A DNA stretch of 64,000 nt, from contig NZ_CP034753.1 in NCBI RefSeq assembly GCF_004006235.1, positions 3,658,001-3,722,000 of the forward strand, in the 5' to 3' direction. This document shows positions 25,067-33,411 of this stretch, piece after piece (position 1 is the stretch's first letter; each line of letters opens with the position of its first letter). The translations under genes and the position numbers were made by a program. The stretch is from Agromyces sp. LHK192. GTDB lineage: Bacteria > Actinomycetota > Actinomycetes > Actinomycetales > Microbacteriaceae. Below the pieces are notes generated by a model. The model did not search any database. It saw only the letters and a list, made by a program, of their open reading frames with translations, and had not been told where the DNA came from.

Positions 25067-25836
25067 GCGCCGGCCTCGGGGGCGGGCGTCGCCGGAACGG
25101 TCGCCGCGGGCGCGGCCGACGTCGGAGCAGACGGCGCCGGAGCGGACGCCCCCGCCCGCTCGCCGATGATCCGGCCGTCGCGCATCTCGACCATGCGTCC
25201 GCACCGCTCCGCGACGCCCGCGTCGTGGGTCACCAGCACGAGCGTGCGACCCTGGCCGACGGTAGAATGCAGGAGCGCGGTCATCACCTCGGCGGAGGTG
25301 GCCGAGTCGAGCGCACCGGTCGGCTCGTCGGCGAAGACCACGGATGCCCCGGTCACCTGCGCCCGGGCGATCGCGACCCGCTGCGCCTGCCCGCCCGACA
25401 GCTGGCCGATGCGACGCTGTTCGAAGCCGGCCAGCCCGAGCGCGGCGAGCCAGCCGCGGGCGTGCTCCTCGGCCCGCGGGCGGGGCATCCCGTTGAGCAT
25501 CAGGGCGAGCGCGACGTTCTCGGATGCCGTGAGCTCCGGGATCAGCAGTCCCTCCTGGAAGACGAAGCCGAACGCCTCGCGACGCAATCGCGAGCGCTCG
25601 CCCTCGCCCAGGCCGGTGACGTCGACGCCGCCCGCACCCGAGCGGAACACCACGCTCCCGGAGTCCGGGGCGATGATGCCCGCGAGGCAGTGCAGCAGCG
25701 TCGTCTTGCCGGAGCCGGACGACCCCATGATCGCCACCGCCTCGCCGGTGCGGACCGCGAGGTCGACACCGGCGAGCGCGTGGGCCTGGCCGAAGGTCTT
25801 GACGAGGCCGGTGGCCTCGAGCACGAAGGTACCCAT
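25063..25836 (-). CDS. ABC transporter ATP-binding protein (LolD/MacB type)
   Basis: The 257-residue ATPase has Walker A GSSGSGKT, the signature LSGGQAQRVAIARA, Walker B VVFADEPTGALD and the switch His in VLVTHD. The order and spacing match the LolD/MacB subfamily that pairs with FtsX-like permeases. The last 30 residues are an unusual Ala/Pro-rich tail (GASAPAPSAPTSAAPAATVP). ATG at 25836. It is upstream of and overlaps its permease gene. Confidence 0.93.
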   Translation of the reverse strand: MGTFVLEATGLVKTFGQAHALAGVDLAVRTGEAVAIMGSSGSGKTTLLHCLAGIIAPDSGSVVFRSGAGGVDVTGLGEGERSRLRREAFGFVFQEGLLIPELTASENVALALMLNGMPRPRAEEHARGWLAALGLAGFEQRRIGQLSGGQAQRVAIARAQVTGASVVFADEPTGALDSATSAEVMTALLHSTVGQGRTLVLVTHDAGVAERCGRMVEMRDGRIIGERAGASAPAPSAPTSAAPAATVPATPAPEAGA

Positions 25837-25943
25837 GCTCCGAGCCTCGTCGGCGCCGCGGGCGGACGCGTCGCCCGGGCGGCTGACGTTCGCGGCGTTC
25901 CGTCATTCCGAAGGCTGACGTGCGCCCGCGACGCCATCGCGGC

Positions 25944-27335
25944 TCACCCCACCGGTGCCCACAGTGAACGCGCCGAGATCCACGAGGGGTCGCCCACGCC
26001 CTGGTGCGCCTGCACCGCCTCGTAGACGGCGCCGCCGTGGCTCACCCGATCGCCCTTGGCGTAGGCCGCGCTCGGGTTCCAGGCCGGCGGGGAACCGGTC
26101 CCGCCGCCGTTCGCCGTCGTCACCGAGAACACGGCGCTCCACGCGGAGACGTTGCCCGCGGCATCCACCGCGGCGACCCGGTACCGGTACGCGGTCGCGG
26201 CGCTCAGGCCCGTATCGACGTGGCGGGCGACGGCGACCTGCGCGACCTGCCCGAACGCGCCCGAACCCGTCGCGCGCTCGACCCGGTAGGCGACGACGTC
26301 GCGGTCGTCCATCGCGGGCGACCACATGAGCTCGACGCCCGAAGCGGTCGTCGACATGCTGTGCAGGTCGGCCGGCACGGTCGGCGAACTCGTGTCGGGC
26401 AGGTCCGCGCTGCCGGTCGTGACCTGGAACACCGGGCTCCATGCCGACGCGTTGCCCGCGGCATCCAGTGCCGCGACGCGGTACCGGTACGTCGTCGACG
26501 CTGCGAGGCCGGTGTCGAGCGTCGACGTGCCGGGCACGGCCTTCAGCTGCGCGAACGCGCCGGAGCCGGTCGCGCGCTCCACGCGGTATCCGGTGACCCC
26601 GACGTCGTCGGTCGAGGCATCCCACATCAGCTCGACGCTCGACGCCGTGGTCGCCATGCTGTGCACGGCCGACGGCGCGGTCGGCGCGGTCGTGTCGGGG
26701 GTCGACGGCCCGCCCGAGATGTCCAGGTCGACCACGTTGTAGAAGGCGTTCGGGGTGTCGTAGACCTCCCACACGGCGAGCACGATGTGGTACCCGCTCC
26801 GGTCGCCGGGGATCGTGATGGTGTGCACCGGGTTCGTGTTCGCGGCGCTGTGGTCGTGCGCGACGACCTGGAGCAGTTCGAACGACGAGCGCTCGAGCGG
26901 CCGGTTCGGATCCCACCCGCGCTTCGTGATGAAGTACCGCCACTCCGCGGTGCGATGCGGCGCCGTGTAGGTCCAGCCGAACCGGTGGGGACCCGGGCTC
27001 ACCTCGTTCTTCGCCCACCGCGTCGCGGACTGCACGTCGAGCTCGGAGAACTGCGCGATGCCGGCCGACGCGATCTTCCCGTCGGCCGGGCCGGTCTCGG
27101 GGAACCCGCCGGTCGCCTCGAGGCTCTGCGGCTCCCACTTGACGAGTCCGATGTCGCTGTTGCCCGGCATGGCCTGCCTGGCGATCAGGTCGGACCCCGA
27201 CCCGCCGATCCAGCCGTGCGCGAACGCGGGGCCCGCGATCCCGAGCATCGCCAGGCCCGTCGCGACGGCCATCGCCACCGCCAGCGTCGGCCCGCGCCGC
27301 CGCCTCGTCGTCCGGGCCCTCGTCGTCGTGCGCAT
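25944..27335 (-). CDS. Secreted chitin-active lytic polysaccharide monooxygenase (AA10) with FN3 and CBM5/12 modules
   Basis: The 463-residue protein starts with an Arg-rich Tat-like or Sec signal peptide cut at AFA|HGWI, which exposes His40 as the N-terminal copper ligand. The AA10 domain (about 40-215) has the second copper His127 in WTYTAPHRTAEWRYFITKRG and the ASAGIAQ and HTITIPGDRSGYH segments. Two fibronectin type III modules follow (each with ELMW and YRYRVAA), then a C-terminal CBM5/12 chitin-binding module (WNPSAAYAKGDRVSHGGAVY). Role: oxidative cleavage of crystalline chitin outside the cell. The ATG at 27335 has GGAAGG nine bases upstream; an in-frame GTG three codons earlier is less likely. 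The FN3 pair is probably an internal duplication. Confidence 0.93.
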   Translation of the reverse strand: MRTTTRARTTRRRRGPTLAVAMAVATGLAMLGIAGPAFAHGWIGGSGSDLIARQAMPGNSDIGLVKWEPQSLEATGGFPETGPADGKIASAGIAQFSELDVQSATRWAKNEVSPGPHRFGWTYTAPHRTAEWRYFITKRGWDPNRPLERSSFELLQVVAHDHSAANTNPVHTITIPGDRSGYHIVLAVWEVYDTPNAFYNVVDLDISGGPSTPDTTAPTAPSAVHSMATTASSVELMWDASTDDVGVTGYRVERATGSGAFAQLKAVPGTSTLDTGLAASTTYRYRVAALDAAGNASAWSPVFQVTTGSADLPDTSSPTVPADLHSMSTTASGVELMWSPAMDDRDVVAYRVERATGSGAFGQVAQVAVARHVDTGLSAATAYRYRVAAVDAAGNVSAWSAVFSVTTANGGGTGSPPAWNPSAAYAKGDRVSHGGAVYEAVQAHQGVGDPSWISARSLWAPVG

Positions 27336-27463
27336 CTTCGCCACCCTTCCGCGACGTGGCCGCCGCTCCAGGCGACACGCTACGGACGCCCCATCGCGCG
27401 GTCGTCCGGGGATCCCGCAGGGGTCGTACGCGGTTCCACGTAGTTCGGGCCGGGCGCACGAGT

Positions 27464-27502
27464 GCGGCGCGGCATCCCGTCCCCCAACGGATGCCGCGCC
27501 GC
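27464..27502. terminator. Strong hairpin terminator after GntR-ABC operon
   Basis: GCGGCGCGGCATCC (27464-27477) and GGATGCCGCGCCGC (27489-27502) form a perfect 14-bp stem with an 11-base loop, 36 bp past the stop of the permease gene. The loop-side core is the recurring GGATGCC motif. Confidence 0.75.
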
Positions 27503-27538
27503 GGTCTCATGCACCGGTGCGAGTCGCACCGGCGGCGA

Positions 27539-28312
27539 TCACCTCACCGTCGCCCTGCGGATCACGAGGTAGCCGGTCAGCGCGAACCCGGCGGCGATCC
27601 CGAGGACGAGCGTGAACGTGCCCGTGAGCCCGATGGCGCCGAACCACTGGAACACCGCCGGCCAGGTCTCGGTGAAGCTGAAGAGCGCGATCGCGCCGAG
27701 CAGCAGGGCGGCCAGCCCGATGAAGAAGCTCAGCGAGCCCTTCATGCGCCACCGCATGTAGATCGTCGCGACCGCCGCGCCGATGAACAGCACGAGCAAC
27801 TGCAGGGCGAACGTCGAGTAGAAGTCGAAGAGCCAACCCTGCTGCCCGTACCAGAGCGCGTCGAACATCGAGATGCCGATCCACCAGCCGTTCGTGAGCT
27901 GCTCGAGCTGCACGAGCGTCGCGATCGCGACCGCCATCTCGGCGGAGACGAGCAGGAACATGAGCGAGGTGCCCAGCCAGTAGTCCCGGCGGGTCGCCCC
28001 GAACCCGAGGGCGAACGGGAAGGTGTACGTGATCGCCTGCACGCCGACCACGACGAGGTACCACTGGGGCGAGAGCACCGCCCAGCTGTACCGCATGCCC
28101 TTCGCCATCTCCTCCTGCGGGCCGCCGGCGCCGACGATGATGAGCCCGATGATGATCGAGATGAGCCATGCCGTGCCGAGGATCAGCCACGGCACGCCGA
28201 AGAACACGTACGGGTTGACGGCCTGGAGCCGGATGATGCGCCAGAGGTCGTGCGCGCGGAATCGACTCGTGGTCGCTTCGGCGTCGGCGACGGTGGCGGT
28301 GATGGCGGTCAT
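27539..28312 (-). CDS. ABC-2-like membrane protein of YtrA-type operon
   Basis: The 257-residue protein has about six hydrophobic segments (VFFGVPWLILGTAWLISIII, then TLVLGIAAGFALTGYLVI near the C-terminus) and no ATPase motifs. It begins MTAITATVADAEATTSRFRA. Its ATG overlaps the stop of the ATPase gene by 4 bp. With the GntR and ATPase genes it forms a three-gene unit like the ytr-type operons of Firmicutes and Actinobacteria, which respond to cell-envelope-active compounds. The transported substrate is unknown. Confidence 0.8.
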   Translation of the reverse strand: MTAITATVADAEATTSRFRAHDLWRIIRLQAVNPYVFFGVPWLILGTAWLISIIIGLIIVGAGGPQEEMAKGMRYSWAVLSPQWYLVVVGVQAITYTFPFALGFGATRRDYWLGTSLMFLLVSAEMAVAIATLVQLEQLTNGWWIGISMFDALWYGQQGWLFDFYSTFALQLLVLFIGAAVATIYMRWRMKGSLSFFIGLAALLLGAIALFSFTETWPAVFQWFGAIGLTGTFTLVLGIAAGFALTGYLVIRRATVR

Positions 28313-29214
28313 GCTGCGGCCTCCTGATCTGCGGAGCCGGCGAGGTCGGTGCCGGTGAGGTGGACGATGAGCTGCTGGAGCGAGACGGGGGCGAGCTCGA
28401 GGCCGAGTTCGGCCGCCTTGACGCGTTCGGCCTGGTCGAGCCGGCCGTCGATGGTGACCGAGGCGAGGCCGCCGAGCACCTGGCGCCCGATGACGGGCCG
28501 GTCGGCGACGAACCCGTCGACGACGCTCGCCGCTCCGGCCACGGTGGTCGCGCTGCCGCGGACCTCGTCGGCGTCGCGGTCGAGCAGGATCCGGCCCTGG
28601 TCGATCAGGATCACGTGCTCGAGGAGGTTCGCGACCTCGTCGATCAGGTGCGTCGAGAGCACGATCGTGCGCGGGTTCTCCGCGTAGTCCTCGAGCAGGC
28701 GGTCGTAGAAGATGTGCCGGGCGACCGCGTCGAGGCCGAGGTACGGCTCGTCGAAGAACGTCAGCGGCGCACGGCTCGCGAGGCCGACGATGACGCCGAC
28801 GGCGCTCAACTGTCCGCGCGAGAGCTTCTTGATGCGGCGCTTCACCGGGAGGCGGAAGTCTGCGATGAGCTGCTCGGCGAACTCGGCGTCCCAGTTCTCG
28901 AAGAACCACGGCGCGGTCTTGAAGACGTGCGCGGGCATGAAGTCCTCGGGGTAGCGCTGCGACTCCGCGATGAACGCCATCTGCCGCAGGACCTCGGCGT
29001 GCTCGGCCGGCGTCCGGCCGAACACCTCCAGCTCCCCGCCGTTGGGGAAGAGCTGGCCGGTGAGCAGCTGCATGATGGTCGTCTTGCCGGCCCCGTTGCG
29101 GCCGAGGAGGCCGTAGATGCGGTTCTCCTCCAGCGTGAAGTCGACGCGGTCGAGGGCGGTGAAGGTGCCGTACTGCTTGGTGAGTCCGCTCGCACGGACG
29201 ACGGTGCGGGTCAT
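28309..29214 (-). CDS. ABC transporter ATP-binding protein (YtrB-like)
   Basis: The 301-residue ATPase has Walker A GRNGAGKT, a signature KLSRGQLSAVGVIVGLA (LSRGQ rather than LSGGQ, a usual variant in YtrB-type proteins) and Walker B PLTFFDEPYLGLD. The last 80 residues form an extra C-terminal domain beyond the ATPase core. The ATG at 29214 overlaps the stop of the GntR gene by 4 bp, and its own stop overlaps the permease start by 4 bp. Confidence 0.92.
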   Translation of the reverse strand: MTRTVVRASGLTKQYGTFTALDRVDFTLEENRIYGLLGRNGAGKTTIMQLLTGQLFPNGGELEVFGRTPAEHAEVLRQMAFIAESQRYPEDFMPAHVFKTAPWFFENWDAEFAEQLIADFRLPVKRRIKKLSRGQLSAVGVIVGLASRAPLTFFDEPYLGLDAVARHIFYDRLLEDYAENPRTIVLSTHLIDEVANLLEHVILIDQGRILLDRDADEVRGSATTVAGAASVVDGFVADRPVIGRQVLGGLASVTIDGRLDQAERVKAAELGLELAPVSLQQLIVHLTGTDLAGSADQEAAA

Positions 29215-29582
29215 GAGGGGATCCTTTCGGAGGTGGTCTGCGCGCGGAGCAGTGCCGCGAGTTCGTCGACGCCGATGCCGAGTTTCTCGGCTTCGACGAT
29301 GAGGGGCTTGAGGTACTGGGCTGCGAAGTCGGCCCGCCGCCGTTCGATGAGACGGTCCCGGGCGCCGTCGGTCACGAACATGCCGATGCCCCTTCGCTTG
29401 ACCACGATGCCGTCGTCGACAAGGCGGGTCACTCCCTTCAGTGCGGTTGCCGGATTGATGCGGTAGAACGCCGCGAACTCGTTCGTCGACGGGATCTGGC
29501 TGCCTTCCGGCAGTGCGCCGTCGATGATGTCGTTCTCGACCTGTTCGGCGATCTGGATGAAGATCGGACGCGATTCGTCCAT
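29211..29582 (-). CDS. GntR-family regulator, YtrA subfamily
   Basis: A 123-residue regulator: a winged helix (PIFIQIAEQVENDIIDGALP, EGSQIPSTNEFAAFYRINPA, GIVVKRRGIGMFV) and a short C-terminal dimerisation tail, which is the YtrA layout rather than the longer FadR or HutC types. It heads an ABC-transporter operon whose three genes overlap by 4 bp each. An imperfect 28-bp dyad at 29673-29700 with a TTGACA box just behind it is the likely autoregulatory site. Confidence 0.9.
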   Translation of the reverse strand: MDESRPIFIQIAEQVENDIIDGALPEGSQIPSTNEFAAFYRINPATALKGVTRLVDDGIVVKRRGIGMFVTDGARDRLIERRRADFAAQYLKPLIVEAEKLGIGVDELAALLRAQTTSERIPS

Positions 29583-29672
29583 ACCGCCCCTTTCGTTCGG
29601 TGCTCGTGCTCGGGGTTCCGGATGCCTGGTGCCGACGTCGCCGGCGTGGCATCCGGTGTGCGAACCTTGGTG

Positions 29673-29721
29673 GGTTCATTACTTCACTAACTAACCAACC
29701 ATGCGCGCGCGGATCTGTCAA
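29673..29721 (-). promoter_or_regulatory. Promoter and 28-bp dyad operator of the YtrA-type operon
   Basis: The dyad at 29673-29700 has symmetric blocks GGTT, TTA, TT | AA, TAA, AACC; 9 of 14 base pairs match. On the minus strand a perfect TTGACA -35 box lies at 29721-29716, so the dyad covers the expected -10 region. The sequence is abruptly AT-rich. The site is 91-118 bp before the GntR start codon, leaving a long leader. Confidence 0.6.
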
Positions 29722-29731
29722 GCATCGATTC

Positions 29732-29776
29732 GCGAAAAGGTTTCTGTGAATCAGCAAGCTTGTTGAGACTTTTCGC
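29732..29776. other. Inverted repeat at the edge of the accessory region
   Basis: GCGAAAAG (29732-29739) and CTTTTCGC (29769-29776) are perfect inverted copies. CAAGCTTG, itself a palindrome, lies between them. The area 29583-29847 carries no gene; besides the GntR operator this hairpin is the only structure seen. It could be a terminator or an element end. Confidence 0.4.
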
Positions 29777-29847
29777 AAGTTACTTGGGACTGCGAAAGAC
29801 AGCTAAGCCATGTTGATCGAGTGATTCGCCACCTATTGCGTTCTTGA

Positions 29848-30204
29848 ATGGCGACGCGGCGAGAGTTGTTGGCGGTGCCGGAGTGGACCGGGTGCTCTAC
29901 GTTGAGCGCATCGACATACAGTCCTCACCATTTCTGGGCCGCGTGGAGGGAACTCGGCCGCCCGCATGCGCTGATCCCGGGCGCCCGGAATGGTGTGGCC
30001 GGTGCACTGGTCGTGACAGGCGTTCCTGGCAGCGGTAAGTCGACACACCTCGGCCGAGCGAGCGAGCTTCCATCTACGTCGCGTTTGCTCGGTGACATGG
30101 TGGCGAAGAGGCCGAGAGCGACGAACACTACGTGCTTGACCGATGCGATGAAAGCCTCGGGACGACCGGGCTCCGGAGAGCAGGGTTCGATTGGCCCGTG
30201 GTGA
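29848..30204 (+). pseudogene. Possible P-loop protein remnant
   Basis: This 118-codon frame contains GALVVTGVPGSGKST, a hydrophobic strand followed by a perfect Walker A loop, near residue 60. What follows (PSTSRLLGDMVAKRPRATNT, then a Gly/Ser tail) does not look like a folded NTPase, and no Walker B is visible. The most economical reading is a decayed or frameshifted fragment of a P-loop kinase or ATPase. Chance similarity cannot be excluded. It overlaps the next fragment by 14 bp in another frame. Confidence 0.3.
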
Positions 30205-30517
30205 CGTGTCGCCTTCATTGGGGCGTTCAGCCCGACTACCTGTCGATGGTTGCCGGCCGGCGAACGCGCTGACTGTGGAGTTCCAGGAGAAGCAGCACAC
30301 CGAGGCGGTCCCCATCTTCGATCGGCGAGTGACGGTGTCCAGCAGTCCTCGCGGGGAGCAGCGGAGGCTCTATGACCAGCGCAAGGCGGAACTGATTCCC
30401 GCTCACGGACTTCGACTTGCGGTAGTCCACAAAAGCGAGTTCGACGTGCGGCGCGACCGAATCGTTCGCGATCGTAATCATGACGTAGCGGTGGTCCGAA
30501 GCCGGCTCGAGGCATAG
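30191..30517 (+). pseudogene. Fragment resembling a nuclease-like C-terminal domain
   Basis: From about 30270 this frame encodes TVEFQEKQHTEAVPIFDRRV, then RGEQRRLYDQRKAELIPAHG, then RLAVVHKSEFDVRRDRIVRD and a helix to the stop. The acidic-x-Gln-x-Lys strand followed by an Arg-rich helix resembles PD-(D/E)XK-like domains found at the ends of some actinobacterial proteins. The first 25 codons look non-coding and the normal N-terminal part is missing, so it is called a truncated gene. The family assignment is weak. Confidence 0.4.
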
Positions 30518-30633
30518 CTCGCGCCGAACGGCACGCGTGCGTCCATCGTCCTCGCGCCGCCCGCAGGGGGATCCCGTATCGAACACGGTGTGGTGCGATT
30601 GCCGCCGCACCCACGGCGTGCGACCATCCGAGT

Positions 30634-30846
30634 ATGAACCGACTGACGCGTTCTTTCGCCTTCTGGTGGGTTTTGCTTGGCATCGGAGCCGCAATCGGCC
30701 TGGTCAGTGCGATCTCAGTCCTGGTCGGCATCGCCGGTGAAGCGTTGTGGCTCACCGTATTCGCGATGGCCTGCTTGGTCTTGGCCTCGATTGGTGGCTT
30801 GCTTTCCCTACGCCGAAGCAACCGCAAGGACGGGCCCGCGTCCTAA
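30634..30846 (+). CDS. Small two-helix membrane protein
   Basis: A 70-residue protein, MNRLTRSFAFWWVLLGIGAA onward, with two hydrophobic segments (the second ALWLTVFAMACLVLASIGGL) and a basic tail RRSNRKDGPAS that follows the positive-inside rule. No strong ribosome binding site. No family is recognised. It is convergent with the next gene (stop to stop 19 bp). Confidence 0.5.
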   Translation: MNRLTRSFAFWWVLLGIGAAIGLVSAISVLVGIAGEALWLTVFAMACLVLASIGGLLSLRRSNRKDGPAS

Positions 30847-30865
30847 AGGGATCCTGAACAGCCGT

Positions 30866-31231
30866 TTACTGGCCCGCAAGCTTTGCAAGCGTGCGTCGCG
30901 CTTCGTCTCCGATTAGCCAGCGGAAATCCACCTCGACCTCATCCTCGGCACCTGGTGTCTTCTCGCCCACCTGCGCCGCAGCCAGCCAAATCTTTCCTGT
31001 GGCAGTGCACAAGAAGGCCGACTCGGGGCCCGAAAGATCGCGGTTGTAGGTGAACGCTCCGGAGTCATCCACCATCCATTGTTCAACGTCGACCCACCCA
31101 GTTGTTTCGCGGGTGATGCGCCAGGGCCGGTCGCTACTCCAGGAAAGACCGCCGCGACCCGAAACGTGGAACAGCACGTATCCCCGGACCTCACCGTCCC
31201 ACGACAATTCGCCGACCGTCTCGTCGAACAT
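30866..31231 (-). CDS. Hypothetical soluble protein
   Basis: The 121-residue acidic protein reads MFDETVGELSWDGEVRGYVL and is rich in Trp and beta-strand-like segments (GWVDVEQWMVDDSGAFTYNR), ending VDFRWLIGDEARRTLAKLAG. The ATG at 31231 follows AGGGGCG by six bases; two in-frame starts upstream (31264, 31276) are possible. No signal peptide and no recognised domain. Confidence 0.6.
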   Translation of the reverse strand: MFDETVGELSWDGEVRGYVLFHVSGRGGLSWSSDRPWRITRETTGWVDVEQWMVDDSGAFTYNRDLSGPESAFLCTATGKIWLAAAQVGEKTPGAEDEVEVDFRWLIGDEARRTLAKLAGQ

Positions 31232-31369
31232 TGACGCCCCTGAGTCAGTCCTCGCGGTCGGCATGGCAACGACCATAGCCGACGCGTTCGACGCAGCCCG
31301 CGAATGCCCGCTAGCCGGTCCCTCACCGGGCGGTACCCGGCCCGCCGGGACGTGACGCTGGTATCGGCC

Positions 31370-32965
31370 TCATCGTGAGCGGCGGAGTGTTTCGAGGGTG
31401 CGGTCAGCGAGAACCCATGCGGTGGTGGCGTAGAGGACGGTGATGATGATCGCGACTACGAAGAGCGCGACGAGGAGCTCGAGCCAGTCGCCGGCGGGGA
31501 GGAAGTAGAGGGCCAACAGCCCGGCGCCGCCTGCGAGGAGGCCGGCCACGATCAATCGTCCGTTCGCGATGACGGTGGTCCTCCACGGTGCCGGTGGGTG
31601 GCCTGCCTGCCTGAGCCGCGTATACGCGAAGCGTGCAGCGACCGCCCATCCGAGGTAGTTGGCGATCGAGATCCCACAGGCGATCCCGATGACGACGAAC
31701 TTCGCCGGCAGTAGGGATGCGGCGAGCAACGCTCCTGTCGCCGTGACCGCGGCGATGGTGAGCTGGGTGTAGAACGGTCCGCGGCCGTCGCCCAGGGCGA
31801 ATGATGCCCGGTTCACGAGGAACGCTTGGCTGAACCCGAGCGACCCGGCCGCGAGGACCGCGACGACTTGACCGATCACCGGGGAGTCCCAGATTAGTTC
31901 GCTCAGGGTCGGGCCGAGGACGACCATCCCTGCGGTCGTGAGCACGATGACCCAGGTCACGCTGACGGCGGTCCGCTGCGTGAGCGCACCGAATGACTCG
32001 TGATCATCACCCGCGGCCGCGTGACTGATCCGTGCGTACACGGCCGTCGCGATCGCGACAACGAAGACGCCGTGCGGCACCAGCACGATCAGATACGCCA
32101 ACGACAACGAGTTCAGGCTCGCGCCGACGATCCCCTCGTCGTACAACCGCTCACCGGCCGCTGCTGCGACGTTCGAAACGATCACGTACGCGCCCTGCCC
32201 TGCCGCGACACTGAACAGCGTCCATACCGCGACCCCGCCAAGATGCCCCAACCCACCGAACCCGCGCCGGAACCGGATCCGCGTGCCGCTTCGGGCCGCC
32301 GCGACCACGACCAGGGCTGCTTGCGCGACGATCCCGAGCGTTGCGGAACCGCACAACACCGCCACCATCACGGGCGACCAACTCGACGCCGGCCCAAGAC
32401 CCGACGGCAGGAGCACGAGGAACACGATGATCCCGACGATGCCGATCACGTTCGACAACGCGGGCGCCCAAGCTGCGGCAGAGAACCGTTCCTGCGCGTT
32501 CAGCAACTGGGAGAACACGGCGAACACGACGAGGAAGAACACCTGCGGGAGGCACCAGTACGCCATCGCCGTCGCCAGATCCAACCACGCCGCCGACCAG
32601 CTCGCCGCGTACACCCACACGATGAACGGTGCCGCCAACGTCAAGACGGCCGCGATGACCGCGCCGCCGACCAAAGCGACCGTGACCAACCGGTCGATCT
32701 GCTCACGACCGGCATTCCCCAACCGCAAGGACCGGACGATCTGCGGCACCAGAATCGCGCTCAACACCCCGCCAGCAAGGAGGTTGAACAAGTTGATCGG
32801 CGCCGAGCTCGCCACCTCGAACGCTTGACCGCCGACCGCCGCGCTCGTCCCACCGATCGCGTAGACCAAGAACGTCGCCTTCACGAACCCCAGCACGCGG
32901 GACGCCGTTGTCGCCGCAGCCATCCCACCGACCGACCGTCTCGCAATCACCCTGTCGTCCGGCAC
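31370..32965 (-). CDS. murJ: MurJ/MviN-family lipid flippase
   Basis: A 531-residue polytopic protein with about 13-14 hydrophobic segments. The N-terminal ATTASRVLGFVKATFLVYAI with the conserved Arg, and ISHAAAGDDHESFGALTQRT in the middle, are typical of MOP-superfamily MurJ proteins that move lipid II across the membrane for peptidoglycan synthesis. The GTG at 32965 (VPDDRVIARRSVGG) was chosen; no clear ribosome binding site, and upstream in-frame starts exist. Unlike the usual actinobacterial murJ it is not beside trxB or parAB genes, and it lacks the cytoplasmic kinase-like tail of mycobacterial MurJ. A detached C-terminal copy of a related gene lies inverted at 33115. It may be a second, accessory flippase. 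Confidence 0.85.
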   Translation of the reverse strand: MPDDRVIARRSVGGMAAATTASRVLGFVKATFLVYAIGGTSAAVGGQAFEVASSAPINLFNLLAGGVLSAILVPQIVRSLRLGNAGREQIDRLVTVALVGGAVIAAVLTLAAPFIVWVYAASWSAAWLDLATAMAYWCLPQVFFLVVFAVFSQLLNAQERFSAAAWAPALSNVIGIVGIIVFLVLLPSGLGPASSWSPVMVAVLCGSATLGIVAQAALVVVAAARSGTRIRFRRGFGGLGHLGGVAVWTLFSVAAGQGAYVIVSNVAAAAGERLYDEGIVGASLNSLSLAYLIVLVPHGVFVVAIATAVYARISHAAAGDDHESFGALTQRTAVSVTWVIVLTTAGMVVLGPTLSELIWDSPVIGQVVAVLAAGSLGFSQAFLVNRASFALGDGRGPFYTQLTIAAVTATGALLAASLLPAKFVVIGIACGISIANYLGWAVAARFAYTRLRQAGHPPAPWRTTVIANGRLIVAGLLAGGAGLLALYFLPAGDWLELLVALFVVAIIITVLYATTAWVLADRTLETLRRSR

Positions 32966-33038
32966 GACCCACAGTCGACCACACCGCAGCACGCCACCAC
33001 ACCACGACACGTCCAAGCCGCCGGGAAAACCGGGACCG

Positions 33039-33110
33039 CTGAAGGTTTAGGTGACTGCTTGACCTGCCCACGGGATAGTTACCAGTCTGACCTGCCACCA
33101 AGACCTTCAG
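33039..33110. mobile_element. 72-bp inverted-repeat miniature element (MITE-like)
   Basis: The element begins CTGAAGGTTTAGGTG (33039) and ends CACCAAGACCTTCAG (33110); the ends match in 13 of 15 positions as inverted repeats. Its first 47 bp are closely related to the left end of the IS3-family remnant at 39833 (shared GGTGACTGCTTGACCTGCCC). It contains no gene. It sits between the murJ start and an inverted murJ 3' fragment. Confidence 0.7.
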
Positions 33111-33114
33111 TAGG

Positions 33115-33297
33115 GCCGGTGACTGGCCGCCCGCGCAACTCGTCGCGCTCCTCGTGGTCGCGATCATCATCACCGTCCTCTACGCCGTCAAGGTATGGGT
33201 TCTCGGCGATCGCACCCTCGAGGCACTCCACCACTCTCGGTGGAGCCGCGAGGGCCCTGCCCAGAGGCGGACGTCTCAGGTGACGATCCTCATCTGA
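33115..33297 (+). pseudogene. Inverted C-terminal fragment of a murJ paralogue
   Basis: The plus-strand frame from 33115 reads AGDWPPAQLVALLVVAIIIT, then VLYAVKVWVLGDRTLEALHH and ends at a TGA at 33297. It aligns with the last 40 residues of the complete minus-strand MurJ (AGDWLELLVALFVVAIIITV, then WVLADRTLETLRRSR). No start codon and no upstream part exist: the fragment begins 4 bp after the 72-bp mobile element. It is a broken duplicate from a diverged copy. Confidence 0.75.
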
Positions 33298-33411
33298 AAC
33301 GCAATCGATGGAGTCAACCTGTCCTTGATCAGCGCTCTGCCGAATTTGGAACCGGCGGCGATATCCGGACATCTCCTCGTGCAAGTCAGTGCCAAGTATG
33401 AGGGAGACCCG

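Noticed and set aside
22224..25918. Two very long plus-strand frames across the SDR, chorismate mutase and ABC genes
   Set aside because: Both are antisense shadows with Arg/His/Pro-rich composition; the minus strand encodes four recognisable, overlapping genes there.
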